Source of the DNA: JBLIRR01 sp049472395 | Lineage (GTDB): Bacteria > SZUA-182 > DTGQ01 > JBLIRR01 | Length of the DNA: 64,000 nt | Assembly: GCA_049472395.1 (NCBI GenBank) | Contig: JBLIRR010000005.1 | Span: 1-64,000 of the forward strand | Direction of reading: 5' to 3' | In this document: positions 8,927-17,127 of the stretch, piece after piece | Layout of the letters: the number at the start of each line of letters is the position of its first letter | Numbering within the stretch: the stretch's first letter is position 1 | The notes under the pieces: model-generated | Told to the model about the DNA's origin: nothing | Databases searched by the model: none | The model's input: only the letters and a program-made list of their open reading frames with translations | Made by a program: the position numbers and the translations under genes

Positions 8927-9646
8927 ATGATAATTCGAGATATCACGATTATTTCCTTTGATGTGGGATTTACCTTGATTTATCCTGACCCGCCAATAGG
9001 AGAAGTATACACATATATTGCCAAAGGATTTGGCTATTCATTGGATAAGAAGAAAGTCCAGCAGAGATTTATAGAAACCTGGCAAAGAATGAATATTCAG
9101 ACCAGAGGCCGGTCAAAGGATAATGTGCAGGCAAGTGAACAAAGATCCCTTGTATGGTGGAGGGAGATTTTTCAACAATCCACGGGGGATATTATTTCTC
9201 CGGAAGATATGGAGCCTCTCTTTAATGCTTGTTATAATGCGTATGCGTCGGGCAGCTATTGGAAGATTTACCAAGATGTGTTAGAGACACTCAGAAACCT
9301 GCAATCCCGTGGGTATCGGCTGGTTGTGCTCTCCAACTGGGATCATCGTCTTCTCACGACATTACATGATTTGCAGTTGGACACCTTTTTTGAGAAAATC
9401 TATATCTCTACACTCATTGGTCATGCAAAACCCGACCCCGGCGCGTTTCTGCATATATTAAAGGATTTGGGCATCCCAGCATCTTCCTTGCTCCATGTGG
9501 GAGACACTGTGGAGGAGGACATTGTCGGGGCCATGAAGGCAGGTGTGCGATCAGTCCTTGTGAAACGGCATTCGGATTCCTCCCCACCTGATCACTCAAT
9601 CCCGGCTGTTTTATCGCTACGCGACCTTTTATCTCTCCTTTCTTAA
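8927..9646 (+). CDS. HAD-superfamily hydrolase-like protein (REG-2/HDHD3-like)
   Basis: A cytoplasmic haloacid-dehalogenase fold. Motif I is SFDVGFTLI, in which the nucleophile Asp is kept but the usual second Asp two residues later is Gly, as in REG-2-like members with FDAVGTL. Motif II is LSNWD, motif III the Lys of GHAKPDP, motif IV GDTVEED. Loss of the second Asp makes a classical phosphatase reaction doubtful. I prefer the ATG at 8927, one base after the aat stop codon, because AAAGGG precedes it; an ATG at 8912 overlapping aat is in frame. It probably forms an operon with aat. Confidence 0.8.
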   Translation: MIIRDITIISFDVGFTLIYPDPPIGEVYTYIAKGFGYSLDKKKVQQRFIETWQRMNIQTRGRSKDNVQASEQRSLVWWREIFQQSTGDIISPEDMEPLFNACYNAYASGSYWKIYQDVLETLRNLQSRGYRLVVLSNWDHRLLTTLHDLQLDTFFEKIYISTLIGHAKPDPGAFLHILKDLGIPASSLLHVGDTVEEDIVGAMKAGVRSVLVKRHSDSSPPDHSIPAVLSLRDLLSLLS

Positions 9647-9864
9647 CATAAATCCGGGGTTTGTATTTTTTATTTTTTTCTTACTATCATTTATTGAATA
9701 CCGACTATATAAATATAACATCATTTAAGTATAACATCGTTTTGCATTTACAAAACTGCGGACAGTGGAAAGGATATTGCATTACAGTATTTTATGATGA
9801 GATAGTACGAATCTCATCCATGCATTGGCACTGCGTAAGGGAAAATTAACTTAGGATTAATAAA

Positions 9865-10278
9865 GTGACTAAATTAAAAATTTATTTCTTTTCTGCATGC
9901 CTCCTGTTGGTCTGCTTACTTTGTCCTTTGAGTTCGATAGCATCGCTTCACTATACACAGCCTCAATGCACGAAAGTCTTCAGTTTTTTATGGCATTCAA
10001 GGGAACTGGAAGAGACGAAGAAACCAAGAATAATAATAACTTCCATAGATACGGCCATAAGGGATATCCCCCTTATGTGGGAATACCTTTTATATATCTC
10101 TTCCTATATTCTCCGTAAATATATTAAGAAAAACAAAAGTCAAAAAAGCATATACACGCCTTCTAAGAAGGTGAGTAACATTAAGATTAATTATCAAAAA
10201 GATATATCCCCTTCTACAGGAAATTGCCTGCCTTCTGAAGACCTTAGAATTATAACTACTTGTATTATAAGATCTTGA
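9865..10278 (+). CDS. Small secreted hypothetical protein
   Basis: Unrecognised 137-residue protein starting at GTG. An N-terminal hydrophobic stretch (YFFSACLLLVCLLCPLSSIA) looks like a signal peptide or lipoprotein-like leader. It is followed by a hydrophobic patch (about residues 70-84) and a strongly basic Lys-rich tail with two C-terminal cysteines. The ribosome site is only fair (AGGATT). It lies between the HAD-like gene and the orphan atpG with about 180-220 bases on each side, so it is probably a unit of its own. It could be spurious; the signal-like N terminus is the main support. Confidence 0.4.
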   Translation: MTKLKIYFFSACLLLVCLLCPLSSIASLHYTQPQCTKVFSFLWHSRELEETKKPRIIITSIDTAIRDIPLMWEYLLYISSYILRKYIKKNKSQKSIYTPSKKVSNIKINYQKDISPSTGNCLPSEDLRIITTCIIRS

Positions 10279-10417
10279 AATAGCCCTCCTCAAGAAGTCG
10301 ACATAATTGCACTATACGCACATTTAACATCTTTTATAGCTATTTTCATAACCCTGAGATTGAGTCCGTGATAGCTATAGATAATATGAATGAATAGAAA
10401 GTCCCATAAAGCGCATT

Positions 10418-10436
10418 CCGCACATGGAAAGTGCGG
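10418..10436 (+). promoter_or_regulatory. Short GC-rich hairpin upstream of orphan atpG
   Basis: CCGCAC and GTGCGG form a perfect six-base stem around a seven-base loop, ending ten bases before the AAGGAG ribosome site. It could modulate initiation or simply be chance. Confidence 0.3.
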
Positions 10437-10456
10437 GGCTAAAAGAAGGAGCCAAA

Positions 10457-11347
10457 ATGGCAAGTTTGAGAGATATAAGACTTCGAATTGAATCATCCAC
10501 CAAAATCAAAAAGGTTACTGAAACAATGATGAGAATCTCGAGTGTTCGGGCCGTAAAATTTAGAAAACTTCTTGAATTAAGCAGAAAATATAATCAGGCT
10601 CTCAGACGCTATTGTAGTGATTTATATTACACTGCCTTACAAGAAGAGAAAAATTTGAATACCATTGCATTGTTACATGGCAAAAAAGAAGCGCACACTA
10701 TATGTTTAATTATTATTTCAGCGAATCAAGGAATGTGTGCCGGATTCAATACTACTATAAATCAACTTGCTGAGAAGGAATATAGTAAGTATAAAGAGGC
10801 AAAAAAATCCGTTACCATTTATTCTATTGGGAATAAAGCCTATCAATATTTTAAGGCTCATAATATTCCTGTCATTCAGTCTCCTTTTGATTATACGGAT
10901 AAAATTTCGATAATGGATGTATGGCCTTTTAGCACAGAAATAATTGAGAGCTTTTGCCGGCATAGTATAGATGAAATATATTTAATCTATACGAAATACC
11001 TTTCTACGACACACAGGATACCCACTATAGAGCTGCTTTTGCCTTGCAGACACTATCTGGAGAGTATAGAAAATAAAAATCCAAAATTATCCTTATGTAT
11101 TCCCACTATAAAAAAATTGTTGGATATATCGATTCCTGAATTGATCAGTAATCAGATTTTTCAAAGCATATTGGAAAGCAGTGTGTGTGAGAATATTAGT
11201 AGGCGCACTACCATGCAGCAAGCCAGTTTAACGGCAAGAGATATGGTTAATGAATTAACGAATAAATATAATACAGTAAGAAAAAATAAAATTACCCTCG
11301 AATTAAATGAGATTATGGCGACAGTACTTGCCCTCAGAAAACATTGA
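10457..11347 (+). CDS. Orphan F-type ATP synthase gamma subunit homologue
   Basis: The start ATG at 10457 follows AAGGAG by five bases; an in-frame ATG at 10424 lies inside a hairpin and is less likely. The two gamma-specific ends that form the rotor coiled coil are conserved: ASLRDIRLRIESSTKIKKVT...M at the N terminus and QASLTARDMVNELTNKYN...ITLELNEI at the C terminus. The middle Rossmann-like part is divergent (ISANQGMCAGFN matches the usual SDRGLCGGFN region). At 296 residues it is near full length. No other ATP synthase subunit flanks it, so it is a paralogue outside any atp operon. It might belong to an alternative ATPase or have lost its original role. Confidence 0.82.
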   Translation: MASLRDIRLRIESSTKIKKVTETMMRISSVRAVKFRKLLELSRKYNQALRRYCSDLYYTALQEEKNLNTIALLHGKKEAHTICLIIISANQGMCAGFNTTINQLAEKEYSKYKEAKKSVTIYSIGNKAYQYFKAHNIPVIQSPFDYTDKISIMDVWPFSTEIIESFCRHSIDEIYLIYTKYLSTTHRIPTIELLLPCRHYLESIENKNPKLSLCIPTIKKLLDISIPELISNQIFQSILESSVCENISRRTTMQQASLTARDMVNELTNKYNTVRKNKITLELNEIMATVLALRKH

Positions 11348-11376
11348 GCATAACAAGCGAAGAATGCACTCTGTTC

Positions 11377-11988
11377 TTATGAACAGAGCTTCGAGGCAAT
11401 GGTAGCAACATGTTTTCCCTGAAAATAAGCTGCCTTAAGCTCATTTTTACTTGGCATTCTTTCTCCTGTGGGGCCGGCAATGGTACTTGAGCCGTAAGGT
11501 GATCCTCCTGTGAGTTCATCGATGCTCATTTGTCCTTCATAGGTGTAAGGAAGACCAACGATAATCATTCCATGATGGAGAAGGGTAATATGAAAGCTGA
11601 GTATTGTAGATTCTTGTCCGCCATGTTGTGTGGCGGTACTTGTAAATACACTGCCCACTTTGCCAACAAGTGCTTTTTTAAACCATAGCTGTCCTGTAGC
11701 GTCAAGGAATTGTCGCATCTGTCCGCACATATTCCCAAAGCGAGTTGGAGTCCCAAAGATAAGAGCATCAGAAGTGGCCAGCGTATCTACAGTACACACA
11801 GGAATGTCGGCAAAGAGCTTCTGGGGTTCAATTGCGCCCATTTTTTCCAGAACTTCATGAGGCAATGTTTCTGGTATTCGATACATTGCCGCTTCTGTAT
11901 TCTTTACTTCTTGAGCCCCTTCTAATACTGCCTTGGCAAGGTTATGCACATGGCCATACATGGAATAATATATTATTGACAGTTTCAT
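11377..11988 (-). CDS. wrbA: NAD(P)H:quinone oxidoreductase, WrbA-type flavodoxin fold
   Basis: A 203-residue cytoplasmic FMN protein that reduces quinones by two electrons. The flavodoxin phosphate loop is YYSMYGHVHNLA (canonical SxYGHx). The WrbA insert and FMN contacts appear as FGTPTRFGNMCGQMRQFLD and FTSTATQHGGQE. The C-terminal GGSPYGSSTIAG motif is diagnostic. It lies immediately downstream of and co-directional with the DUF255 gene (20 bases apart), so the two are probably cotranscribed. It is convergent with the orphan atpG. Confidence 0.94.
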   Translation of the reverse strand: MKLSIIYYSMYGHVHNLAKAVLEGAQEVKNTEAAMYRIPETLPHEVLEKMGAIEPQKLFADIPVCTVDTLATSDALIFGTPTRFGNMCGQMRQFLDATGQLWFKKALVGKVGSVFTSTATQHGGQESTILSFHITLLHHGMIIVGLPYTYEGQMSIDELTGGSPYGSSTIAGPTGERMPSKNELKAAYFQGKHVATIASKLCS

Positions 11989-12008
11989 AGTCTTTTCCTC
12001 CTCTTTTT

Positions 12009-14153
12009 TTATTTATTTTTATTAATAAGTAAAGAAAGCATTGTAGCACAATCAGTTGTGGGGAGCATACAGGTCTGATTCCTGCAAATATATGCCGTGG
12101 CCTTCCCCTCAAGTGGATCGCAGTTGTCAGTAAAACTGGCATGCCGAGTAATCGATTTATCGGGCGCGGATAAAAGAACGATCTTATGGGGAATAAAATG
12201 ATGGCGAAGGGAATAAAGCATTTCTTGTGTATCATTATTTTTTGGGTCCCCACTGATAACAACGCGCGACACATCACGTATGAGAAAATCAAGAGCAACG
12301 AGAAATTGAGGGAAATATCCGGGGGTTTGGTGAATAAGGTAAGAAAATGCATCTGAGAGTTTGTGCCCTAGTGTGAGAAATTGGCTGTTGCCCGTGATAT
12401 GACCTAATTTGAGAAGATTAAGCATGGCAACTGCATTTCCTGAGGGCAACGCGCCATCCTGTATGCTCTTTTCCCGTATGAGGATATTTTCTTCATCACA
12501 GGCAGTATAGAAAAATCCTCCATTCTTTTCATCCCAAAAGTATTTGATTACTTGATCATTGAGGGTGAGCGCAGCATCTAAGTAGTGGACGTCAAAGCAT
12601 GCCTCATAAAGGTCTAATAGGCCCCATATAAAAAAGGCATAGTCATCTAAATTTGCCATAATGGCAGCCTGTCCGTCGCAGAAACGGTGTAATAATCTCC
12701 CATCGGTGTCGTGCATGCGCGTAAGAATAAAATGAGCTGCCTTCTGTGCTTCAGATAAATATTTGTTATGAGACAATATCTGGTACCCGTTGGCCAAGGC
12801 GGCAATCATAAGGCCATTCCAGCTAGTTAAAATCTTATCATCCCTATGAGGATGAATACGCCTCTCCCGCACAGAGAAAAGTTTCAGACGTGCTGTTTCC
12901 ACGGTCGTGGTGATTTCATCAAATGTGCATCCAAGTGTTGCGCCTATATCATCAAGAGAATTTTGCATATGAAAAATATTGTGCCCTGTCTGTTGAAAAT
13001 TACCTTCATCTGATATAGTAAATACTGTTTTTATAATCCGGGCTTCGTCGGGTGTAAGAACCTCCTCTATTTCATCCGCCCTCCAAAGATAAAATTTCCC
13101 TTCTTCTCCTTCACTATCAGCATCCTCAGCACAAAAAAATCCTCCGGTTGGTGCAGTGAGATTTTGTACTACATAAGTAAAGATTTGACTGACAGTCATT
13201 TTGTATTCGGTCTTGTTCGTTGCTTGGTAAGCCTCGCTATAGGCTATGGCCAGTAAAGCTTGATCATAAAGCATTTTCTCAAAATGAGGGACATGCCATT
13301 GTGCATCTGTAGAATAGCGATGAAATCCATACCCGATATGATCGAAAATCCCCCCTTTTCTCATACGTTGTAATGTCTTTTCAACCATAAAACAGGCATG
13401 GTCGTCAGCTGTGTGATCCCAATATCGAAGAAGAAAAAAGAGTTGACTTGGGAAAGGAAATTTGGGAGCTTTTCCAAATCCCCCATAGTCTTTATCAAAA
13501 TCCTGCATAAGGTGCCCATAAGCTTTCCGAAGAATTGCCGAATCTATATGCACTCCTGAAAGGGGGATCTCCTCTAATCTCTTAAGAGAGGCGAGAATGC
13601 TCTCTATCGAGGTATTTATTTCAGCCTGTCGCCTGTTCCATACATTTTTCACATAAGGTAGAAGCGACAATAGCCCTCGTTGTCCGAAGGCATCCTCTTT
13701 TGGAATATAGGTCGCTGCAAAGAAAGGCCTTTTATCAGGGGTCATAATAATAGTAAGGGGCCAGCCGCCCCCACCCGTAAGTAATTGGCATACCTTCATA
13801 AACACGCTGTCAATATCAGGTCTCTCTTCCCTGTCTACCTTTATACAAATGAAATTATTATTGAGAAGGCGGGCTACCTCATCATCTTCAAAGGATTCCT
13901 TAGCCATAACATGACACCAATGGCAGGTAGAATATCCTATGGAAAGGAAGAGAGGTTTATTTTCTTTTCGCGCTTTTTGAAAGACTTTTTCTCCCCACGG
14001 GTACCAGTCAACAGGATTATGAGCGTGTTGGAGAAGGTAAGGGCTTTTTTCATGAGCCAGATGATTAGCGATGCGTTTTGATTTATAAATGTTTGACATT
14101 TTTATATATGCATTAATTTTATTTAATTTATCAGTCTTACTTCCTCTTTTCAA
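12009..14153 (-). CDS. DUF255/SPATA20-type thioredoxin-domain protein (YyaL-like)
   Basis: A 714-residue cytoplasmic protein. The N-terminal thioredoxin-like DUF255 domain carries HNPVDWYPW and the STCHWCHVM pair (CxxC type), then VDREERPDID and GGGGWPLTI, all typical of the family. The rest is an alpha/alpha-barrel region resembling N-acylglucosamine epimerase/cellobiose-epimerase folds. The biochemical function of the family is not settled. The longest frame starts at TTG 14153 behind a GGGGG-rich site; an ATG at 14099 gives the usual N terminus (MSNIYKSKRIANHL) but has no clear ribosome site. It is upstream of wrbA on the same strand. Confidence 0.88.
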   Translation of the reverse strand: MKRGSKTDKLNKINAYIKMSNIYKSKRIANHLAHEKSPYLLQHAHNPVDWYPWGEKVFQKARKENKPLFLSIGYSTCHWCHVMAKESFEDDEVARLLNNNFICIKVDREERPDIDSVFMKVCQLLTGGGGWPLTIIMTPDKRPFFAATYIPKEDAFGQRGLLSLLPYVKNVWNRRQAEINTSIESILASLKRLEEIPLSGVHIDSAILRKAYGHLMQDFDKDYGGFGKAPKFPFPSQLFFLLRYWDHTADDHACFMVEKTLQRMRKGGIFDHIGYGFHRYSTDAQWHVPHFEKMLYDQALLAIAYSEAYQATNKTEYKMTVSQIFTYVVQNLTAPTGGFFCAEDADSEGEEGKFYLWRADEIEEVLTPDEARIIKTVFTISDEGNFQQTGHNIFHMQNSLDDIGATLGCTFDEITTTVETARLKLFSVRERRIHPHRDDKILTSWNGLMIAALANGYQILSHNKYLSEAQKAAHFILTRMHDTDGRLLHRFCDGQAAIMANLDDYAFFIWGLLDLYEACFDVHYLDAALTLNDQVIKYFWDEKNGGFFYTACDEENILIREKSIQDGALPSGNAVAMLNLLKLGHITGNSQFLTLGHKLSDAFSYLIHQTPGYFPQFLVALDFLIRDVSRVVISGDPKNNDTQEMLYSLRHHFIPHKIVLLSAPDKSITRHASFTDNCDPLEGKATAYICRNQTCMLPTTDCATMLSLLINKNK

Positions 14154-14509
14154 GAGACGAAGTCCCCCTTTTTATTGATGTGTTTCTGCGTCTCTTCTTT
14201 TCATAGTTCATTCGGAGTCCAGAAACATTACTATTATCCACTCTGTCATATGTGGAAATAGGTCAGAAATTCTAATTTTATGCATATACTATGGAGGAAC
14301 CTCGCAGTCAAGATAAGAATTACTGGCAAACAGGTACATATTATGCAGAAATTTATTGTAATATACTGTTCTCTCGAGCCTTCATAGTTTATTAAAAGAG
14401 GGCCTCCAGGGCCAAGAGAGAGCACAATAGAGTGATAATGTGTCAGGAATGGCATAGAAAAGATGTAGGGTCCTGCGTAATTCTTATGTAATGAAATGAG
14501 TGTTTGATA
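14154..14509. other. Divergent intergenic region before the GspE-like gene
   Basis: About 355 bases between divergent genes. No credible coding frame: a 95-codon frame on the minus strand has no ribosome site and runs into the next gene. No strong promoter or hairpin seen, apart from a G/C-rich GGGCCTCCAGGGCC patch near 14400. Confidence 0.35.
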
Positions 14510-16867
14510 ATGGAATTTAAAAAATATTTCCATAAAACGTTAACAGATACAGGTAGTGTAATATCAGGGCATGTGAGCACAAAGGAAAAAGACAGAGAGC
14601 TAAAAGTGCTCAAAGAAACGCTCGCCTATAAGGAGAGACTCCTTACTATTACAAATCAGATTCATGCTGCCAAAGATTTTGATGAGATATTTTTAAGGAT
14701 TCAGAACAATATACTGGAGCTTTTCGATGCAGACCGCCTTACCATTTATGCATTAGATGTTGAGAAGAATGAGTTGTTCTCAAAATACAAAGTCGGGGAT
14801 GAAACCGGTGAGATACGGGTCAAGATTAATAAAAAAAGCATTGCAGGGTATGCTGCCGAGGCTAAAACCTGTATTAATATAGAAGATGTATATAATGATG
14901 AGGAATTAAAAAGGATAGATCCGGACCTTTATTTTAATCAGACGTATGATTTCCAAACCGGCTACCATACCCGGCAGGTACTAGTCGCAGCAATCTTATT
15001 TAAGGGAAAACTGCAGGGTGTTATTCAGCTTATAAATAAAAAAAGCGGAGGAAAATTCGGATTGTCCGAACTTTCCTCAATACAGGAAATTGCCAGGACC
15101 CTTGGTATTGCATTTTATAATCAGATAAAGCTTCAGAAGAAATTATCAACCCAATATGACTATCTTGTTCAGAAAAATCTTATCACAGAAGAAGAACTGG
15201 CAACAGTTATCCTAAAAGCGAGAAAGAGCAATACTTCAATCATTTCAATTCTTATTAAGGAATATAATATTGAAAAAAAAGATATACTTGAATCATTATC
15301 CAATTTTTACACCTGTCCCTTCATTGGCTATGATCCCCGGATTACTATTGATAAAGCTCTTCTTAACGGTCTAAGCCCTCATTATCTCACCAAGGAGTTG
15401 TGGATGCCCTTTAGAAAAAATAAGGATGCTATAGAGGTCATGCTCGATGATCCCCATGATATACGTAAGATCGATGAAATTAAGACCTATATCAAATCTT
15501 CAGATATACGTTTCATTGGCGCCCTGCCTGAAGATATACTCAAATACTTACACGCTGTGATGAATGGCTCTGCAAAGGATTTTTGCAAAATGGATGAATT
15601 GTTAACCGAATTGGATATGGAGTGTCAGGGAGGGGAAACAGATAGTGAAGAGGAAATAAATGAAACTGATAATGCGATAATCAGATTGGCGAATCAGATT
15701 ATCCGCGATGCATACAACATAGGGGCCTCTGATATTCACATAGAACCCTCTCAGAGAATGAAGCCGACTATTGTCCGTTACAGGATTGATGGCGAATGTA
15801 GAAAAGCGCTGGAAATCCCATCAAATTTTAGAAGGGCGCTTGCCTCAAGGATAAAGATCATGGCGAGACTGGATATTGCAGAAAGAAGACTTCCGCAAAG
15901 CGGTAAAATAAGATTTCGCTATAATCAGAAAGATATAGAGCTGAGAGTCGAGGTTACTCCTTCTGTGGGAGGCAATGAAGATATCGTCCTCAGGATTCTC
16001 GCCACAGGCGGACCCAAGCCGATCGAAAAGATGAATTTAAGCTCATATAATATAAAGAACCTTTTACATATTATTACCCAACCCTATGGCCTCATTTTAG
16101 TAGTTGGTCCTACTGGCTCAGGGAAGACAACCATGCTTCATTCAGCGCTAAAATATTTAAACAAAGAAGAGAGAAAAATCTGGACAGCTGAGGACCCTGT
16201 TGAGATTACCCAGGATGGATTGCGGCAGGTACAGGTCCATGCATCAATTGGATTGACCTTTGCAAATTGTATGCGCTCATTCCTGAGGTCAGATCCGGAC
16301 GTGATCATGGTGGGAGAGATGAGAGACAAAGAGACTGCTGCCATAGGCATCGAGGCATCGCTTACGGGACATCTTGTCTTGAGCACTCTGCATACGAATA
16401 GCGCCCCGGAAACTATTGTGAGGCTCCTTGATATGGGAATGGATAGGTTTAATTTTGCAAATGCCTTACTGGGTATACTCGCGCAACGACTTGTAAAGAC
16501 CCTTTGCGTGGATTGCAAGGAAGAATACCACCCCACGCGCGAAGAATATACAGACCTTGTCCATGAATACGGAGAGAAAATATTTGCACGGAAGGTCGGT
16601 ATACACTATACGGATACCTTTCGTTTATACAAGCCTAAAGGTTGCCCAAAATGCAGTCATACAGGGTACAAAGGCCGAATGGGCATCCATGAACTCTTTG
16701 TTGCCACCGATGAAATTAAGAGGATGATAATCGAGGGAGAAAATATAGATCTCATAAGAAATAAGGCAATCGACAATGGTATGTCAACAATGAAACAAGA
16801 TGGCATAATAAAGGTATTTGAGGGCCATACCGATCTGCTTCACGTCCGCAAGGTATGCATAAAATAA
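14510..16867 (+). CDS. GAF domain-containing type IV pilus/type II secretion ATPase (PilB/GspE family)
   Basis: A 785-residue cytoplasmic hexameric ATPase fused to an N-terminal sensor. A GAF domain occupies about residues 40-205. A degenerate MshEN-like segment follows at about 220-320 (KNLITEEELATVILKA..., and IISILIKEYNIEKKDILESL). The motor core has Walker A GPTGSGKTT at 533-541, an Asp box (TAEDPVE), Walker B (DVIMVGEMRDKET), a His box (LSTLHTN) and the zinc tetracysteine (CVDC ... CPKC). I take ATG 14510; a TTG two codons upstream is possible. No pilin, PilC or secretin gene is adjacent, so its machine lies elsewhere. A GAF sensor on this ATPase is uncommon and suggests small-molecule gating. 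Confidence 0.88.
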   Translation: MEFKKYFHKTLTDTGSVISGHVSTKEKDRELKVLKETLAYKERLLTITNQIHAAKDFDEIFLRIQNNILELFDADRLTIYALDVEKNELFSKYKVGDETGEIRVKINKKSIAGYAAEAKTCINIEDVYNDEELKRIDPDLYFNQTYDFQTGYHTRQVLVAAILFKGKLQGVIQLINKKSGGKFGLSELSSIQEIARTLGIAFYNQIKLQKKLSTQYDYLVQKNLITEEELATVILKARKSNTSIISILIKEYNIEKKDILESLSNFYTCPFIGYDPRITIDKALLNGLSPHYLTKELWMPFRKNKDAIEVMLDDPHDIRKIDEIKTYIKSSDIRFIGALPEDILKYLHAVMNGSAKDFCKMDELLTELDMECQGGETDSEEEINETDNAIIRLANQIIRDAYNIGASDIHIEPSQRMKPTIVRYRIDGECRKALEIPSNFRRALASRIKIMARLDIAERRLPQSGKIRFRYNQKDIELRVEVTPSVGGNEDIVLRILATGGPKPIEKMNLSSYNIKNLLHIITQPYGLILVVGPTGSGKTTMLHSALKYLNKEERKIWTAEDPVEITQDGLRQVQVHASIGLTFANCMRSFLRSDPDVIMVGEMRDKETAAIGIEASLTGHLVLSTLHTNSAPETIVRLLDMGMDRFNFANALLGILAQRLVKTLCVDCKEEYHPTREEYTDLVHEYGEKIFARKVGIHYTDTFRLYKPKGCPKCSHTGYKGRMGIHELFVATDEIKRMIIEGENIDLIRNKAIDNGMSTMKQDGIIKVFEGHTDLLHVRKVCIK

Positions 16868-17127
16868 GAAGTAACTTTACTACGCAGCTCACTAGAGTTC
16901 AGGAACTCCTTATATTTCTGAATACTTCTGAGAGTGCGCCATAATGAGAATCCATGAAAAAGCAATTCTAATTTTGACCGTTAATTTCCCCATGTTATGT
17001 GCCTAGAATGAGAATTGCTGTCGTTGAAAATAGATGGTTGACAAATACGCATGATAAAACTATCATATAACATAGAATAATTTGCTAAATATAATAGAAA
17101 AATTACCATATATGACGGAAATGAGCT
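16868..17127 (+). promoter_or_regulatory. Promoter region with inverted repeat upstream of the sigma-54 activator
   Basis: A good sigma-70-type promoter, TTGACA (17038-17043), 17 bases, TATCAT (17061-17066), lies about 60 bases before the activator start. Upstream, AGCAATTCT (16961-16969) and AGAATTGCT (17011-17019) form a perfect nine-base inverted repeat 41 bases apart, extendable with mismatches. It could be an operator or a repeat remnant; a related copy occurs at 8105-8121. Confidence 0.5.

Noticed and set aside
9661..9849. 62-codon frame after the HAD-like gene
   Set aside because: No ribosome site, low-complexity A/T-driven composition and no recognisable feature.
14246..14533. 95-codon minus-strand frame upstream of the GspE-like gene
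   Set aside because: No ribosome site, runs into the start of the plus-strand gene and has no recognisable product.
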